NCBI GenBank assembly: GCA_030626845.1 | Contig: DAOUTG010000012.1 | Location: forward strand, 1 to 45,010 | Direction: 5' to 3' | DNA: 45,010 nt | DNA from: Methylococcaceae bacterium | Lineage (GTDB): Bacteria; Pseudomonadota; Gammaproteobacteria; Methylococcales; Methylomonadaceae | Shown: positions 18,234 through 26,482 of the stretch, piece after piece | Numbering within the stretch: position 1 is the stretch's first letter | Layout: the number at the start of each line of letters is the position of its first letter | Program-made: the position numbers and the translations under genes | Notes under the pieces: generated by a model | Database searches by the model: none | Seen by the model: only the letters and a program-made list of their open reading frames with translations | Told to the model about the DNA's origin: nothing

Positions 18234-19357
18234 GTGAAACATTAACTTTATTAGAAGATTTAATTAAACGTGAATCAGTTACTCCGCTTGATGCAGGTTG
18301 TCAGGCTGTATTAGTTCAACGTTTAAGTCAGTTTGGTTTTAAAGAAGAGCGTTTAGATTTTGGAGACACTCAAAATATTTGGCTTAGACGTGGAAAGGCG
18401 AAACCCTTATTTGTTTTTTTAGGACATACGGATGTTGTCCCTACGGGGGATTTAGACGCATGGGATTTTCCACCGTTTGAACCGACAATTAAAGAAGGTT
18501 TGCTTTACGGCCGTGGCACTGCGGATATGAAAGGGGGAATTGCTTGTTTTATCACTGCGGTAGAACGTTTTGTTCAACAATATCCCGATCATCAAGGCTC
18601 AATTGCATTAATGATTACTAGTGATGAAGAAGGGTGTGCAAAAAATGGCGTGGTTAAAGTTGTTGATGTTTTAGAGCAACGAGGTGAAAAAATTGATTGG
18701 TGTTTGGTCGGTGAGCCTTCAAGTGAAAAACAAGTGGGTGATGTGATTAAAGTAGGGCGGCGCGGATCTTTATGCGCGGTTTTAACCATTCATGGCATAC
18801 AAGGGCATGTTGCCTATCCTCATAAAGCGGATAATCCCATTCATAATTTTGCGCCTGCATTAAAAACATTAACCGAAGAAATTTGGGATCAGGGAAATCA
18901 ATTTTTTCCACCGACAAGCTTACAAGTTTCTAATATTAATAGCGGAACGGGCGCTGAAAATATTATTCCTGGTGATCTTGAAGTCCTGTTTAATCTACGT
19001 TTTTCGACAGAATTAAATGCTGATATTATCAAACAACGAGTTCATGCCATTTTAGATCAATATTCATTTGATTATGATTTAGACTGGCGATTATCTGGAA
19101 ATCCTTTTTTAACTTCCAGCGGCGCATTGATTGATGCAGCCCATGATGCGATTAAAAAAGTAACAGGACTTCAGACTTTAGATGATACAGGGGGGGGGAC
19201 TTCGGACGGGCGTTTTATTGCACCGACAGGGGCTGAGATTATTGAACTAGGACATCTAAATAGCACTATTCATAAAGTCAATGAAAATATAGCGGTGGCT
19301 GATTTAGAAGTTTTAAGTGAAATTTATCAGAGGATGTTAGAGGGTTTGTTGAATTAA
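18230..19357 (+). CDS. dapE: Succinyl-diaminopimelate desuccinylase
   Basis: A di-zinc M20 hydrolase of 375 residues that frees L,L-diaminopimelate for lysine and peptidoglycan synthesis. Metal and catalytic motifs are FLGHTDVVPTGD, GRGTADMKGG and TSDEEG, and the dimerisation domain has GRRGSLCAVLTIHGIQGHVA. The C-terminal histidine segment ELGHLNSTIHKVNE is complete. It overlaps the ArsC-like gene by four bases. A run of nine G lies in the coding region just after 19190. Confidence 0.96.
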   Translation: MSETLTLLEDLIKRESVTPLDAGCQAVLVQRLSQFGFKEERLDFGDTQNIWLRRGKAKPLFVFLGHTDVVPTGDLDAWDFPPFEPTIKEGLLYGRGTADMKGGIACFITAVERFVQQYPDHQGSIALMITSDEEGCAKNGVVKVVDVLEQRGEKIDWCLVGEPSSEKQVGDVIKVGRRGSLCAVLTIHGIQGHVAYPHKADNPIHNFAPALKTLTEEIWDQGNQFFPPTSLQVSNINSGTGAENIIPGDLEVLFNLRFSTELNADIIKQRVHAILDQYSFDYDLDWRLSGNPFLTSSGALIDAAHDAIKKVTGLQTLDDTGGGTSDGRFIAPTGAEIIELGHLNSTIHKVNENIAVADLEVLSEIYQRMLEGLLN

Positions 19358-19417
19358 AATTTCTTAAATTTTTTCCTCATCCCACATGGTTTATGAGACA
19401 ATTTATTAAGAACTAAA

Positions 19418-19594
19418 GTAACTACTTAGGTTATTATTTACTAGGCTATAGAGAAACTTATAGAGAGTAGCCCATATGTAGCTTGCGAAATACGGGGTGT
19501 TTGGCAAAATGTTTTATGATATTTTTAACAAATGATTGTACCCCCTCCCATATTCCGCAAGCTACATACGGGCTACAACTACCTGAGTAGTTAC
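19418..19594. repeat. 177-bp inverted-repeat (MITE-like) element
   Basis: Outer arms 19418-19431 and 19581-19594 (GTAACTACTTAGGT and its complement with one mismatch) enclose inner arms 19467-19492 and 19551-19576 (GTAGCCCATATGTAGCTTGC and its complement with two mismatches). No reading frame of note lies inside. It occupies part of the 547-base gap between dapE and the TerD-nuclease gene. The design of nested arms without transposase resembles the element at 1152-1433 but the sequence is different. Confidence 0.75.
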
Positions 19595-19625
19595 GAATTA
19601 AACTATTAAAAATAATGAACTACAA

Positions 19626-19851
19626 ATGAAACGAACAAAAGTTAGAAACCTTACAGCAAATACGCTACCTGAGATTGTAGAAGTTTATCAACGAGGAAAT
19701 TTTAAGGAAAAATAGCCCATTAATATTTCTTTGAATCTAGTTGATATTAGTTTTGTGAAAGCAAAAGAACAGGAAATAATAATTTTTTCAGGAAATTATT
19801 GGAGCATTAGTGCATAATTATGCAGCAGGGAAAATTAAATTAGAAATTTAG
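19626..19851 (+). pseudogene. Broken ORF of unknown family
   Basis: From ATG 19626 the frame reads MKRTKVRNLTANTLPEIVEV then YQRGNFKEK and hits TAG at 19713. The same frame continues as PINISLNLVDISFVKAKEQE before another stop. A second frame then gives FFQEIIGALVHNYAAGKIKL up to a stop at 19851. These pieces look like one coding sequence of about 75 residues interrupted by an in-frame stop and a frameshift. I do not recognise the family. It could also be chance; the protein-like composition of all three pieces favours decay. Confidence 0.4.
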
Positions 19852-19904
19852 TAAAAAAAAGTGTTTTGAATATATTTAACTAGTTTACATATTGAGAGAA
19901 TAAA

Positions 19905-21149
19905 ATGACACAGGTTTTACAAAAAGGAGCAAATGCTTTATTAACGAATGGTAATGAAGTATTAATTAAAATAGAGTGGTTAAAAAAACAAGATAATGAA
20001 GTTGATCTTGATATTGACGCTAGTGCTTTTATGCTAACTAAAAATAATAAAATTAGACGTGATGAAGATTTCATTTTTTATAACCAATTAAAATCACTAG
20101 GCAGTTCTTTGGAGTTAATACCAGCAACAGAAACCTATACTCAAAACTTTAAAGTTTTACTTAATAAAATTGATTCGAGTATTGATAAAATTGCTTTTGT
20201 TTTAACGATTCATGAAGCGCAGGAGCGACAGCAAAACTTTGGGATACTTGATAAAATAATTATTAGAATACTCAATCCAGTTAGTAAAATTGAATTACTT
20301 AGCTACGTTTTAGATAATGCAATAAAAGAAACAGCTCTTATTTTAGGAGAAGTATATCGCTACAATAGTGAATGGAAATTTAAAGCTATTGGTCAAGGCT
20401 ATATTAATGGCTTAGATGTATTGGCTAATAATTTTGGTGTAAATATTGGTGACTCAAACCCAAACTCAGATAAGCCCTCAGCACCGAAAAATCCCATTAT
20501 TATTAAGTATATTGAAGCAATAAAGCCTAACATATCAAAATTTGCCACGAAAGCTAAAAGAGCAAAGCGTGACAGATTAAATGAGTCAGGCACACGTATA
20601 ATTATTGATAGTATTTTGCAAGATATTTTAGGTTATAAATTACAACACATTAAAACAGAGCATAGAATCCCTAATCGACGCTTACGAATAGATTATTTAA
20701 TTTCAATTAATGAGAAGCCAATTATAGCCGTTGAAGCAAAGCATATTAATCAGAATTTAGGCGAAAGGCATATTTCACAAGCAACTTCTTATGCTTATTA
20801 CATGAAATTAAACTTTGCTTTATTAACTAATGGAATTGAATGGCAACTCTATTATGTTATTCCAAAACGATTAAAAAAATATGAATATCATCATGTTTTC
20901 ACGCTTGATCTTTTAAATTTTAATCACACAGTGGGGGAACAATTATTTAAAATTTCTAGGTTTGGTTTTTTAGAACAAAGTTTAGAAACTATTAAAAATA
21001 AAATGGATACTTTAAATAGGATTGATGATGTTCTTTTAATGGAAGATATTTTAGAAAAAATCACCAATACGGTTAATCAAAAAGGTTCACAAGGGAACGT
21101 AACTTCTATTGAAGTTCGTGATTTTATAGAAAATAATATTTTACAATAA
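19905..21149 (+). CDS. TerD domain fused to a PD-(D/E)XK restriction-type nuclease domain
   Basis: A 414-residue two-domain protein. Residues 1-180 are a TerD (tellurium-resistance/stress) domain: LQKGANALL at the start, the Ca2+-site segment VDLDIDASAFML (33-44), RRDEDFIFYNQL (51-62), FVLTIHEAQERQQNFG (98-113) and GEVYRYNSEWKFKAIGQGY (148-166). After a linker, residues 220-335 match the N-terminal nuclease domain of type I restriction HsdR subunits: helix glutamate E227, D263 in RIDYLI, E277-x-K279 in AVEAKH, the Q292-ATSY-296 motif and ALLTNGIEWQLY. All expected catalytic residues are present. A helical tail follows. No hsdM, hsdS, helicase domain, methyltransferase or other ter gene adjoins. 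AGAGA seven bases before the ATG is a fair Shine-Dalgarno site. Function is inferred: stress- or Ca2+-controlled DNA cleavage, perhaps defence. Confidence 0.85.
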   Translation: MTQVLQKGANALLTNGNEVLIKIEWLKKQDNEVDLDIDASAFMLTKNNKIRRDEDFIFYNQLKSLGSSLELIPATETYTQNFKVLLNKIDSSIDKIAFVLTIHEAQERQQNFGILDKIIIRILNPVSKIELLSYVLDNAIKETALILGEVYRYNSEWKFKAIGQGYINGLDVLANNFGVNIGDSNPNSDKPSAPKNPIIIKYIEAIKPNISKFATKAKRAKRDRLNESGTRIIIDSILQDILGYKLQHIKTEHRIPNRRLRIDYLISINEKPIIAVEAKHINQNLGERHISQATSYAYYMKLNFALLTNGIEWQLYYVIPKRLKKYEYHHVFTLDLLNFNHTVGEQLFKISRFGFLEQSLETIKNKMDTLNRIDDVLLMEDILEKITNTVNQKGSQGNVTSIEVRDFIENNILQ

Positions 21150-21179
21150 TACGCGCTAAATAATTTTTCAAATACCCTT

Positions 21180-21205
21180 GGTGTATGACGCTTCGCTTAT
21201 GCACC
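21180..21205. repeat. Short imperfect palindrome
   Basis: GGTGTATGA at 21180-21188 and TTATGCACC at 21197-21205 are inverted with two mismatches. It lies between the TerD-nuclease gene and dbpA and may act as a weak terminator or be another copy of a dispersed GGTGC...GCACC repeat. Confidence 0.4.
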
Positions 21206-21269
21206 TTACAATTTATCAAATATGAACTTGCTTTAATTCTTAAAATCACTTATCCCAATAAGGCTAAAA

Positions 21270-22655
21270 ATGTCCAACACATTAACTTTTTCCAATCTTC
21301 CTTTATCGCCACAATTACTTGATAACCTGACTTCTTTAGGTTATTTGAATATGACAGCTATTCAGGCACAAGGTTTACCTCATGTTTTAGCAGGTAAAGA
21401 TTTAATTGCAAAGGCAAAAACAGGCAGTGGCAAAACAGCTACATTTGGATTAGGTTTACTGCAACAAATCAACCCGCGTTTTTTTGGCATACAAGCGATG
21501 ATACTCTGTCCTACGCGTGAATTAGCAGACCAAGTAGGTAAAGAATTGCGACGACTCGCGCGTGCGATTCCAAATATAAAAGTCGTAATGCTTACGGGGG
21601 GCAAGCCTTTTCATCCTCAAAAAAGTTCCCTTGAATACGGCGCGCATATAGTCGTTGGCACGCCAGGTCGAATACAAGACCATCTCAGTAAACAAACTTT
21701 AGAGTTGAAAGATTTACAAACTTTAGTGCTTGACGAGGCAGATAGAATGCTAGACATGGGCTTTAGTCAAGAAATTAATCATATCATTTCTCAAACACCT
21801 AAAACTAGACAAACTTTATTATTTTCAGCAACTTATCCAGACTCTATTAATCAAATGAGTCATGCTATTTTAAAAGATCCTATTACTATTCATGTGGAAG
21901 CCGAACACCATAATGAGGTGATTGAACAGATTTTCTATCAGACTAATCAAAAAGAACGTCAAAAAGACCTTCTAAATTTATTTCAACATTACCAGCCTGA
22001 GAATAGTTTAGTCTTTTGTCACACTAAAATACAATGTAATGAAATTGCCCAAAGCTTACGTCAAAATAATATTCAAGCCTTAGCACTTCATGGTGATTTG
22101 GAACAACGTGAACGAGATCAAATATTATTAAGATTTACTAATCATAGTTGTGCCGTTCTCGTTGCAACGGATGTCGCTGCCCGAGGTTTAGATATTAAAT
22201 CCTTACAAGCGGTGATTAACTATGAATTGCCTCATGACCCTGAAATTTATATCCATCGTATTGGACGTACAGGCCGAGCGGGTGAAAAAGGGATTGCCCT
22301 GAGTTTATTTACGTCCTCTGAAAAATTAAGATTAGAAAGTATTACTACTTTTCAAAATAAAGAAGCAAAAATAGGTCAATTGAAAAATCTTAATCAACAA
22401 AAAGAATTTTCATTACACGCCCCTATGGTTACTATTCAATTTGATGCAGGACGAAAAGCTAAAATTAGAGCGGGTGATATCTTAGGGGCATTAACAGGTG
22501 ATGCAGGTTTATCAAATTCTCAAATTGGTAAAATTGATATTTTTGATATTGTTAGTCATGTTGCGGTTGAAAAACAAGCCTTGCCCACGGTTTTAAACTA
22601 TTTTGCTAATGGCAAAATTAAAGGGCGATTCGTCAAAGCACGTAAAATGGGTTAA
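21270..22655 (+). CDS. dbpA: ATP-dependent RNA helicase DbpA
   Basis: A DEAD-box helicase of 461 residues that acts on 23S rRNA during large-subunit assembly. Q-motif region FSNLPLSPQLLDNL, Walker A AKTGSGKTATFGL, VLDEADRMLDMGF, the SAT motif FSATYP and motif VI YIHRIGRTGRAG are in order. The last 75 residues, from VTIQFDAGRKAKIRAGDILG to KGRFVKARKMG, are the DbpA RNA-binding domain, which separates DbpA from other DEAD-box proteins. The gene appears complete and lies between the accessory TerD pocket and hypF. Confidence 0.95.
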   Translation: MSNTLTFSNLPLSPQLLDNLTSLGYLNMTAIQAQGLPHVLAGKDLIAKAKTGSGKTATFGLGLLQQINPRFFGIQAMILCPTRELADQVGKELRRLARAIPNIKVVMLTGGKPFHPQKSSLEYGAHIVVGTPGRIQDHLSKQTLELKDLQTLVLDEADRMLDMGFSQEINHIISQTPKTRQTLLFSATYPDSINQMSHAILKDPITIHVEAEHHNEVIEQIFYQTNQKERQKDLLNLFQHYQPENSLVFCHTKIQCNEIAQSLRQNNIQALALHGDLEQRERDQILLRFTNHSCAVLVATDVAARGLDIKSLQAVINYELPHDPEIYIHRIGRTGRAGEKGIALSLFTSSEKLRLESITTFQNKEAKIGQLKNLNQQKEFSLHAPMVTIQFDAGRKAKIRAGDILGALTGDAGLSNSQIGKIDIFDIVSHVAVEKQALPTVLNYFANGKIKGRFVKARKMG

Positions 22656-22669
22656 AAACTAAGCACAGT

Positions 22670-22701
22670 AAGCTGGGTTGGAGTTTACGGAAACCTAGCT
22701 T
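22670..22701. repeat. Inverted repeat after dbpA
   Basis: AAGCTGGGTT (22670-22679) and AACCTAGCTT (22692-22701) are inverted with one mismatch around a 12-base loop, 14 bases after the dbpA stop. There is no T-run, so it is either a weak terminator or a dispersed repeat. Confidence 0.4.
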
Positions 22702-22756
22702 CTCAAGGTTCTCTGCTGGGTTTCACTATCGCGCCATCCATCCTTTGAGTTATCAA

Positions 22757-24994
22757 ATGATTACAAAAAAACAGCGATTAATCAAACTTCAAGGCTTACT
22801 ACAAGGATTAGGTTTTCGCCCCTTCGTTTACCGTTTAGCAAAGCAATATCAACAAAATGGCTGGATTGCTAATACGAGTGAAGGAATTACGCTTGTTATT
22901 GAAGGCGATACGGTTCAACAGGATATTTTTTTAAAGACATTACAAACTCAATTACCTCCCTTTGCAGAGATACATACGTTATCTATTCAAAAACAACCCT
23001 GCTCTTATTTTAAAGACTTTCAAATAAAATCTAGCGCCATTACAGCACAAAAATCGGCTTTTGTGCTGCCTGATATAAGTCCATGCCCTGAATGTATTAA
23101 AGAGATATTAAACCCACAAAGTCGTTTTTATCGTTATGCTTTTACCAGTTGTTGTTATTGTGGTTCTCGATATAGCATTATGCAGCAACAGCCCTATGAT
23201 CGGGTTCGTACGAGTATGGCGAATTTTATCGCTTGTTCTCGTTGTGAAGCTGAATATAAAGAGCCTGATAATAGACGCTTTCATTCACAAACTATTGCGT
23301 GTCCTGATTGTGGCCCTCAGCTAACTCAGATAGGGTGGGCATTGCCCAGCCTACGCATGACTATTAATTACTTAAAACAAGGTAAAATTATTGCTTTGAA
23401 AGGCGTGGGGGGATTTCAATTAATGGTTGATGCCACTAATCATGAAGCCGTTGAACGATTACGCTTAAGAAAGAAACGACCTCATAAACCCTTTGCGTTA
23501 TTAGTTGAAACACTGGCTGAGGCTCAATCATTGTGTCAGATAAATGCCATAGAACAACAAGCACTAAAATCTCATCAAAGCCCTATTGTGTTATTAAAGC
23601 GTTTAGAAAGCTGTAATCTTCCTAAGTCTGTTGCAGGAGATAGCCATTTATTAGGTATTATGCTACCTGCCTCTCCCTTACATTATTTATTAGCCCATGA
23701 TTTTAAACGTCCTTTAATTGTTACCAGTGGTAATAGATCCAATGAGCCGATTTGTATTAATGATAAGCAAGCATTAGAGCGATTAACTGATATTGCAGAT
23801 TATTTTCTAAGCCATGATCGAGAAATTATAAGACCTTTAGATGATTCGGTTGTTCGCGTTATTAATAATCAGCCCATGGTTTTACGTCGTGCGCGGGGTT
23901 ATACTCCTTTCCCGATTACGATTTCTCAACCTATCAAAGAAGGTCTAGCAGTTGGCGGGCATTTAAAAAATACGCTGGCAATAAGTTTAGGTAAACAACT
24001 TATTTTAAGTCAACATCTTGGGGATTTGAACGCTATTGAATCACAACAGTTATTTCAACAAACATTGACAGATTTACAATCTTTTTATTCGCTTAAACCT
24101 ACTTTTATTAACCACGATTTACATCCCGATTATCATAGCACTCGAATTATTCAACAACTCCCTCAGAAAAAACAAGCCATACAACATCATTATGCTCATA
24201 TTTTATCTTGCATGGCAGAACATAATTTACAAAAAACCGTTCTAGGTTTTGCTTGGGATGGGACGGGATTGGGAACAGATCATACAATATGGGGCAGTGA
24301 ATGTTTATTAGCAACACGAAATGAATTTCAACGGTTTGCTCATTTTAGAGAGTTTTCTTTAGTGGGCGGTGATAAGGTGGCTAATGAACCTCGACGTTCT
24401 GCTTTAGGATTACTTTATGACATTTATGCTGATGAATTATTTAAGCAAAATTTTGAGTTTCTATCGGCTTTTTCAGAACAAGAATTAAAATTATTACAAC
24501 AGAGTTTAAATAAGCAATTCAATACCCCAAAAACCTCCAGCATGGGGAGAATCTTTGATGCCGTATCAAGTTTGTTAGGTTTGTGTCATTTGAATCAATT
24601 TGAAGGACAAGCCGCCATGCGATTGGAACAATTAGCTGAAACGAGTGAAATTAAAGATAAATACCCTGTTAAATTTTTAGGAAATAATCCTATTGTGATT
24701 GATTGGCATGGTTTATTTATAGCGTTAGTTCGTGATTTGAATCAAATAGGTAAAGCAGATATTGCCGCAAAATTTCATCATACGCTGGCAAAAATGATGT
24801 TACAAATAGCTCATCATTCGCAACAACCATTGATTGTATTAACGGGAGGCTGCTTTCAAAATAAATTACTCACTGAAATTTGTGTGAATGAATTAGAGCA
24901 AGCAGGATTTTCTGTTTATACACATCAAAAAATTCCACCCAATGATGGCGGATTGGCATTAGGTCAATTGTATGCTTTAGATCATGAACCATAA
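22757..24994 (+). CDS. hypF: Carbamoyltransferase HypF
   Basis: HypF starts synthesis of the cyanide ligands of [NiFe] hydrogenase: it turns carbamoyl phosphate into carbamoyl-AMP and transfers it to HypE. Domains in order: acylphosphatase (GLLQGLGFRPFVYRLA near the N-terminus), two zinc fingers (CPECIKEIL...CCYCG and CSRCEAEY...CPDCGP), a YrdC-like domain (ALKGVGGFQLMVDATN, RLRLRKKRPHKPFALL) and a Kae1-like domain (HHYAHILSCMAEH, GFAWDGTGLGTD, LTGGCFQNKLL). The ATG at 22757 was taken as start; a TTG at 22745 would add four residues. No other hyp or hydrogenase gene is in the window. A palindromic repeat lies inside the coding sequence at 23331-23353. Confidence 0.95.
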   Translation: MITKKQRLIKLQGLLQGLGFRPFVYRLAKQYQQNGWIANTSEGITLVIEGDTVQQDIFLKTLQTQLPPFAEIHTLSIQKQPCSYFKDFQIKSSAITAQKSAFVLPDISPCPECIKEILNPQSRFYRYAFTSCCYCGSRYSIMQQQPYDRVRTSMANFIACSRCEAEYKEPDNRRFHSQTIACPDCGPQLTQIGWALPSLRMTINYLKQGKIIALKGVGGFQLMVDATNHEAVERLRLRKKRPHKPFALLVETLAEAQSLCQINAIEQQALKSHQSPIVLLKRLESCNLPKSVAGDSHLLGIMLPASPLHYLLAHDFKRPLIVTSGNRSNEPICINDKQALERLTDIADYFLSHDREIIRPLDDSVVRVINNQPMVLRRARGYTPFPITISQPIKEGLAVGGHLKNTLAISLGKQLILSQHLGDLNAIESQQLFQQTLTDLQSFYSLKPTFINHDLHPDYHSTRIIQQLPQKKQAIQHHYAHILSCMAEHNLQKTVLGFAWDGTGLGTDHTIWGSECLLATRNEFQRFAHFREFSLVGGDKVANEPRRSALGLLYDIYADELFKQNFEFLSAFSEQELKLLQQSLNKQFNTPKTSSMGRIFDAVSSLLGLCHLNQFEGQAAMRLEQLAETSEIKDKYPVKFLGNNPIVIDWHGLFIALVRDLNQIGKADIAAKFHHTLAKMMLQIAHHSQQPLIVLTGGCFQNKLLTEICVNELEQAGFSVYTHQKIPPNDGGLALGQLYALDHEP
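23331..23353. repeat. Palindrome inside the hypF reading frame
   Basis: TAGGGTGGGCA and TGCCCAGCCTA flank a single T, an 11-base inverted repeat with one mismatch. It encodes part of QIGWALPSLR, just after the second zinc finger and before the YrdC-like domain. The form matches the GGTGGGCAATGCCCACC-type intergenic repeats common in related bacteria. Confidence 0.6.
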
Positions 24995-25057
24995 GCGATG
25001 TATCGTTAAAACCTGAATCCGCGTACAATGATAATTTTTATTTTCAACGTTTTATAA

Positions 25058-26002
25058 ATGCGTGTAATTAGAGGATTAACTCATATAAAACCTTTGGCAG
25101 CGGGTTGCGTACTGACCATTGGTAATTTCGATGGGCTACATTTGGGTCATCAAGCGGTCATAGATAAACTGGTTAAACAAGGCTTGCAATTGGGATTACC
25201 TGTGGTAATTCTTATTTTTGAACCCCAACCTTTAGAATATTTTTTAGGCAATAATGCGCCTTCACGCTTAATGCGCTTACGTGAAAAAGTGATTCAATTT
25301 TCACACTTATCTGTTGATGATTTATTAATATTACCCTTTAATCGTACGATGGCAGATTATGATGCCAATGCTTTTATTAAAAAATTATTAGTTGAAACAT
25401 TAAATGTAAAATATTTGGTCATTGGTGATGATTTTCATTTTGGTAAAGCGCGTGAGGGAAATTTTTCTTTACTGAAAGAAAAAGGGCGACAATTGGGCTT
25501 TGAAGTTAACAATAGTCAATCTTATTTGCAACAAGGAATGCGTATTAGTAGCACCCTAATTAGGGATGCCTTAGGGGGGGGGGAGCTGAAACGAGCGAGG
25601 CAAATGCTAGGGCGTGATTATTCAATTTGTGGACGTATTTCTCATGGGGATAAACGCGGAAGAACATTAGGATTTCCCACCGCTAATATTCAAATGTTTA
25701 GACGCAATACCCCCATTAGAGGCGTATTTGCAATCACCATGACGGGTATTGACCAGCGTGAAATTCAGGGCATTGCTAATGTCGGTATTCGGCCTACTTT
25801 TAGTGGCGGTTCTAAAGTTATTTTAGAAACCCACTTATTTGAGTTTAATCAGGAAATTTACGGAGCTTACGTGGAAGTACATTTTAAAGATAAAATTAGA
25901 AATGAAATGCGCTTTGAAAGTTTTGAGCAGCTAAAATCACAGATAAAAGAAGATGTTACCCGGGTTAAACAGTTTTTTATCGACACTAAAGCTAATGATT
26001 AA
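25058..26002 (+). CDS. ribF: Bifunctional riboflavin kinase / FAD synthetase
   Basis: A 314-residue enzyme that makes FMN and then FAD. The N-terminal adenylyltransferase has TIGNFDGLHLGHQAVI and VIGDDFHFGKAREG followed by the ISSTLIRDAL motif. The C-terminal flavokinase domain has GRTLGFPTANI and GVRPTFSG-like GIRPTFSGG plus LETHLFEFNQEIYG. The length is usual. A run of ten G at about 25573-25583 is inside the frame. It overlaps the VanZ-like gene downstream. Confidence 0.96.
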   Translation: MRVIRGLTHIKPLAAGCVLTIGNFDGLHLGHQAVIDKLVKQGLQLGLPVVILIFEPQPLEYFLGNNAPSRLMRLREKVIQFSHLSVDDLLILPFNRTMADYDANAFIKKLLVETLNVKYLVIGDDFHFGKAREGNFSLLKEKGRQLGFEVNNSQSYLQQGMRISSTLIRDALGGGELKRARQMLGRDYSICGRISHGDKRGRTLGFPTANIQMFRRNTPIRGVFAITMTGIDQREIQGIANVGIRPTFSGGSKVILETHLFEFNQEIYGAYVEVHFKDKIRNEMRFESFEQLKSQIKEDVTRVKQFFIDTKAND

Positions 26003-26369
26003 GTTACTTGATTTTATTGCACTTATTACTTACTGTGGACTTATCTATTGGTTATCAGATCAACCCGCGCTTCCTGTACCGATGTTATTTCCTCATCAAG
26101 ATAAATTACATCATGCCATTGCCTATTTTATTATGGCAATTTTAGCATGGCGTAATTTTCAGCATATTACCCAACGTTCTTATGGTCTTATTTTATTCAG
26201 TGTATTTTTTTGCAGTTTTTATGGGTTCACCGATGAATGGCATCAATCCTTTGTTAAAGGTCGTCAAGCGGATATTTTTGATTGGTTGGCAGATACCGTC
26301 GGCGCTTTACTAGCCATACTCATGTTGTATAGTTTTTTTAGTTTTTACTTTAAGAAAATAAAGAAATAA
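25995..26369 (+). CDS. VanZ-like membrane protein
   Basis: A 124-residue inner-membrane protein with about four hydrophobic segments. The HQDKLHHAIAYFIMAILAWR and GFTDEWHQSFVKGRQADIFD stretches are the VanZ-like signature. VanZ itself gives low-level teicoplanin resistance, but the chromosomal family has no known general role. The start was set at ATG 25995 (MIKLLDFIALITYCG), which overlaps the ribF stop by eight bases; an upstream in-frame start would lie deep in ribF. Confidence 0.85.
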   Translation: MIKLLDFIALITYCGLIYWLSDQPALPVPMLFPHQDKLHHAIAYFIMAILAWRNFQHITQRSYGLILFSVFFCSFYGFTDEWHQSFVKGRQADIFDWLADTVGALLAILMLYSFFSFYFKKIKK

Positions 26370-26482
26370 AAGTTAGCTCTCTTTCATTTTCCCTAAAAAC
26401 TAGTTGACACATTATTTCTGAAACTCGCCAATAGCTAAAACTATTGAAGGTCTATTTAAATACCAATAAAGGGAACATTCAC

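Noticed and set aside
19905-21149. Complete type I restriction system
   Set aside because: Only the nuclease-like domain is present. No helicase motor, methyltransferase or specificity subunit is encoded within the window.
19905-21149. Member of a classical tellurite-resistance ter operon
   Set aside because: No terA, terB, terC, terF or accessory ter genes adjoin; dapE and dbpA are the neighbours.
26404-26441. TTGACA before the DUF502 gene as a promoter
   Set aside because: The -35 is perfect but no acceptable -10 occurs 16-18 bases later.
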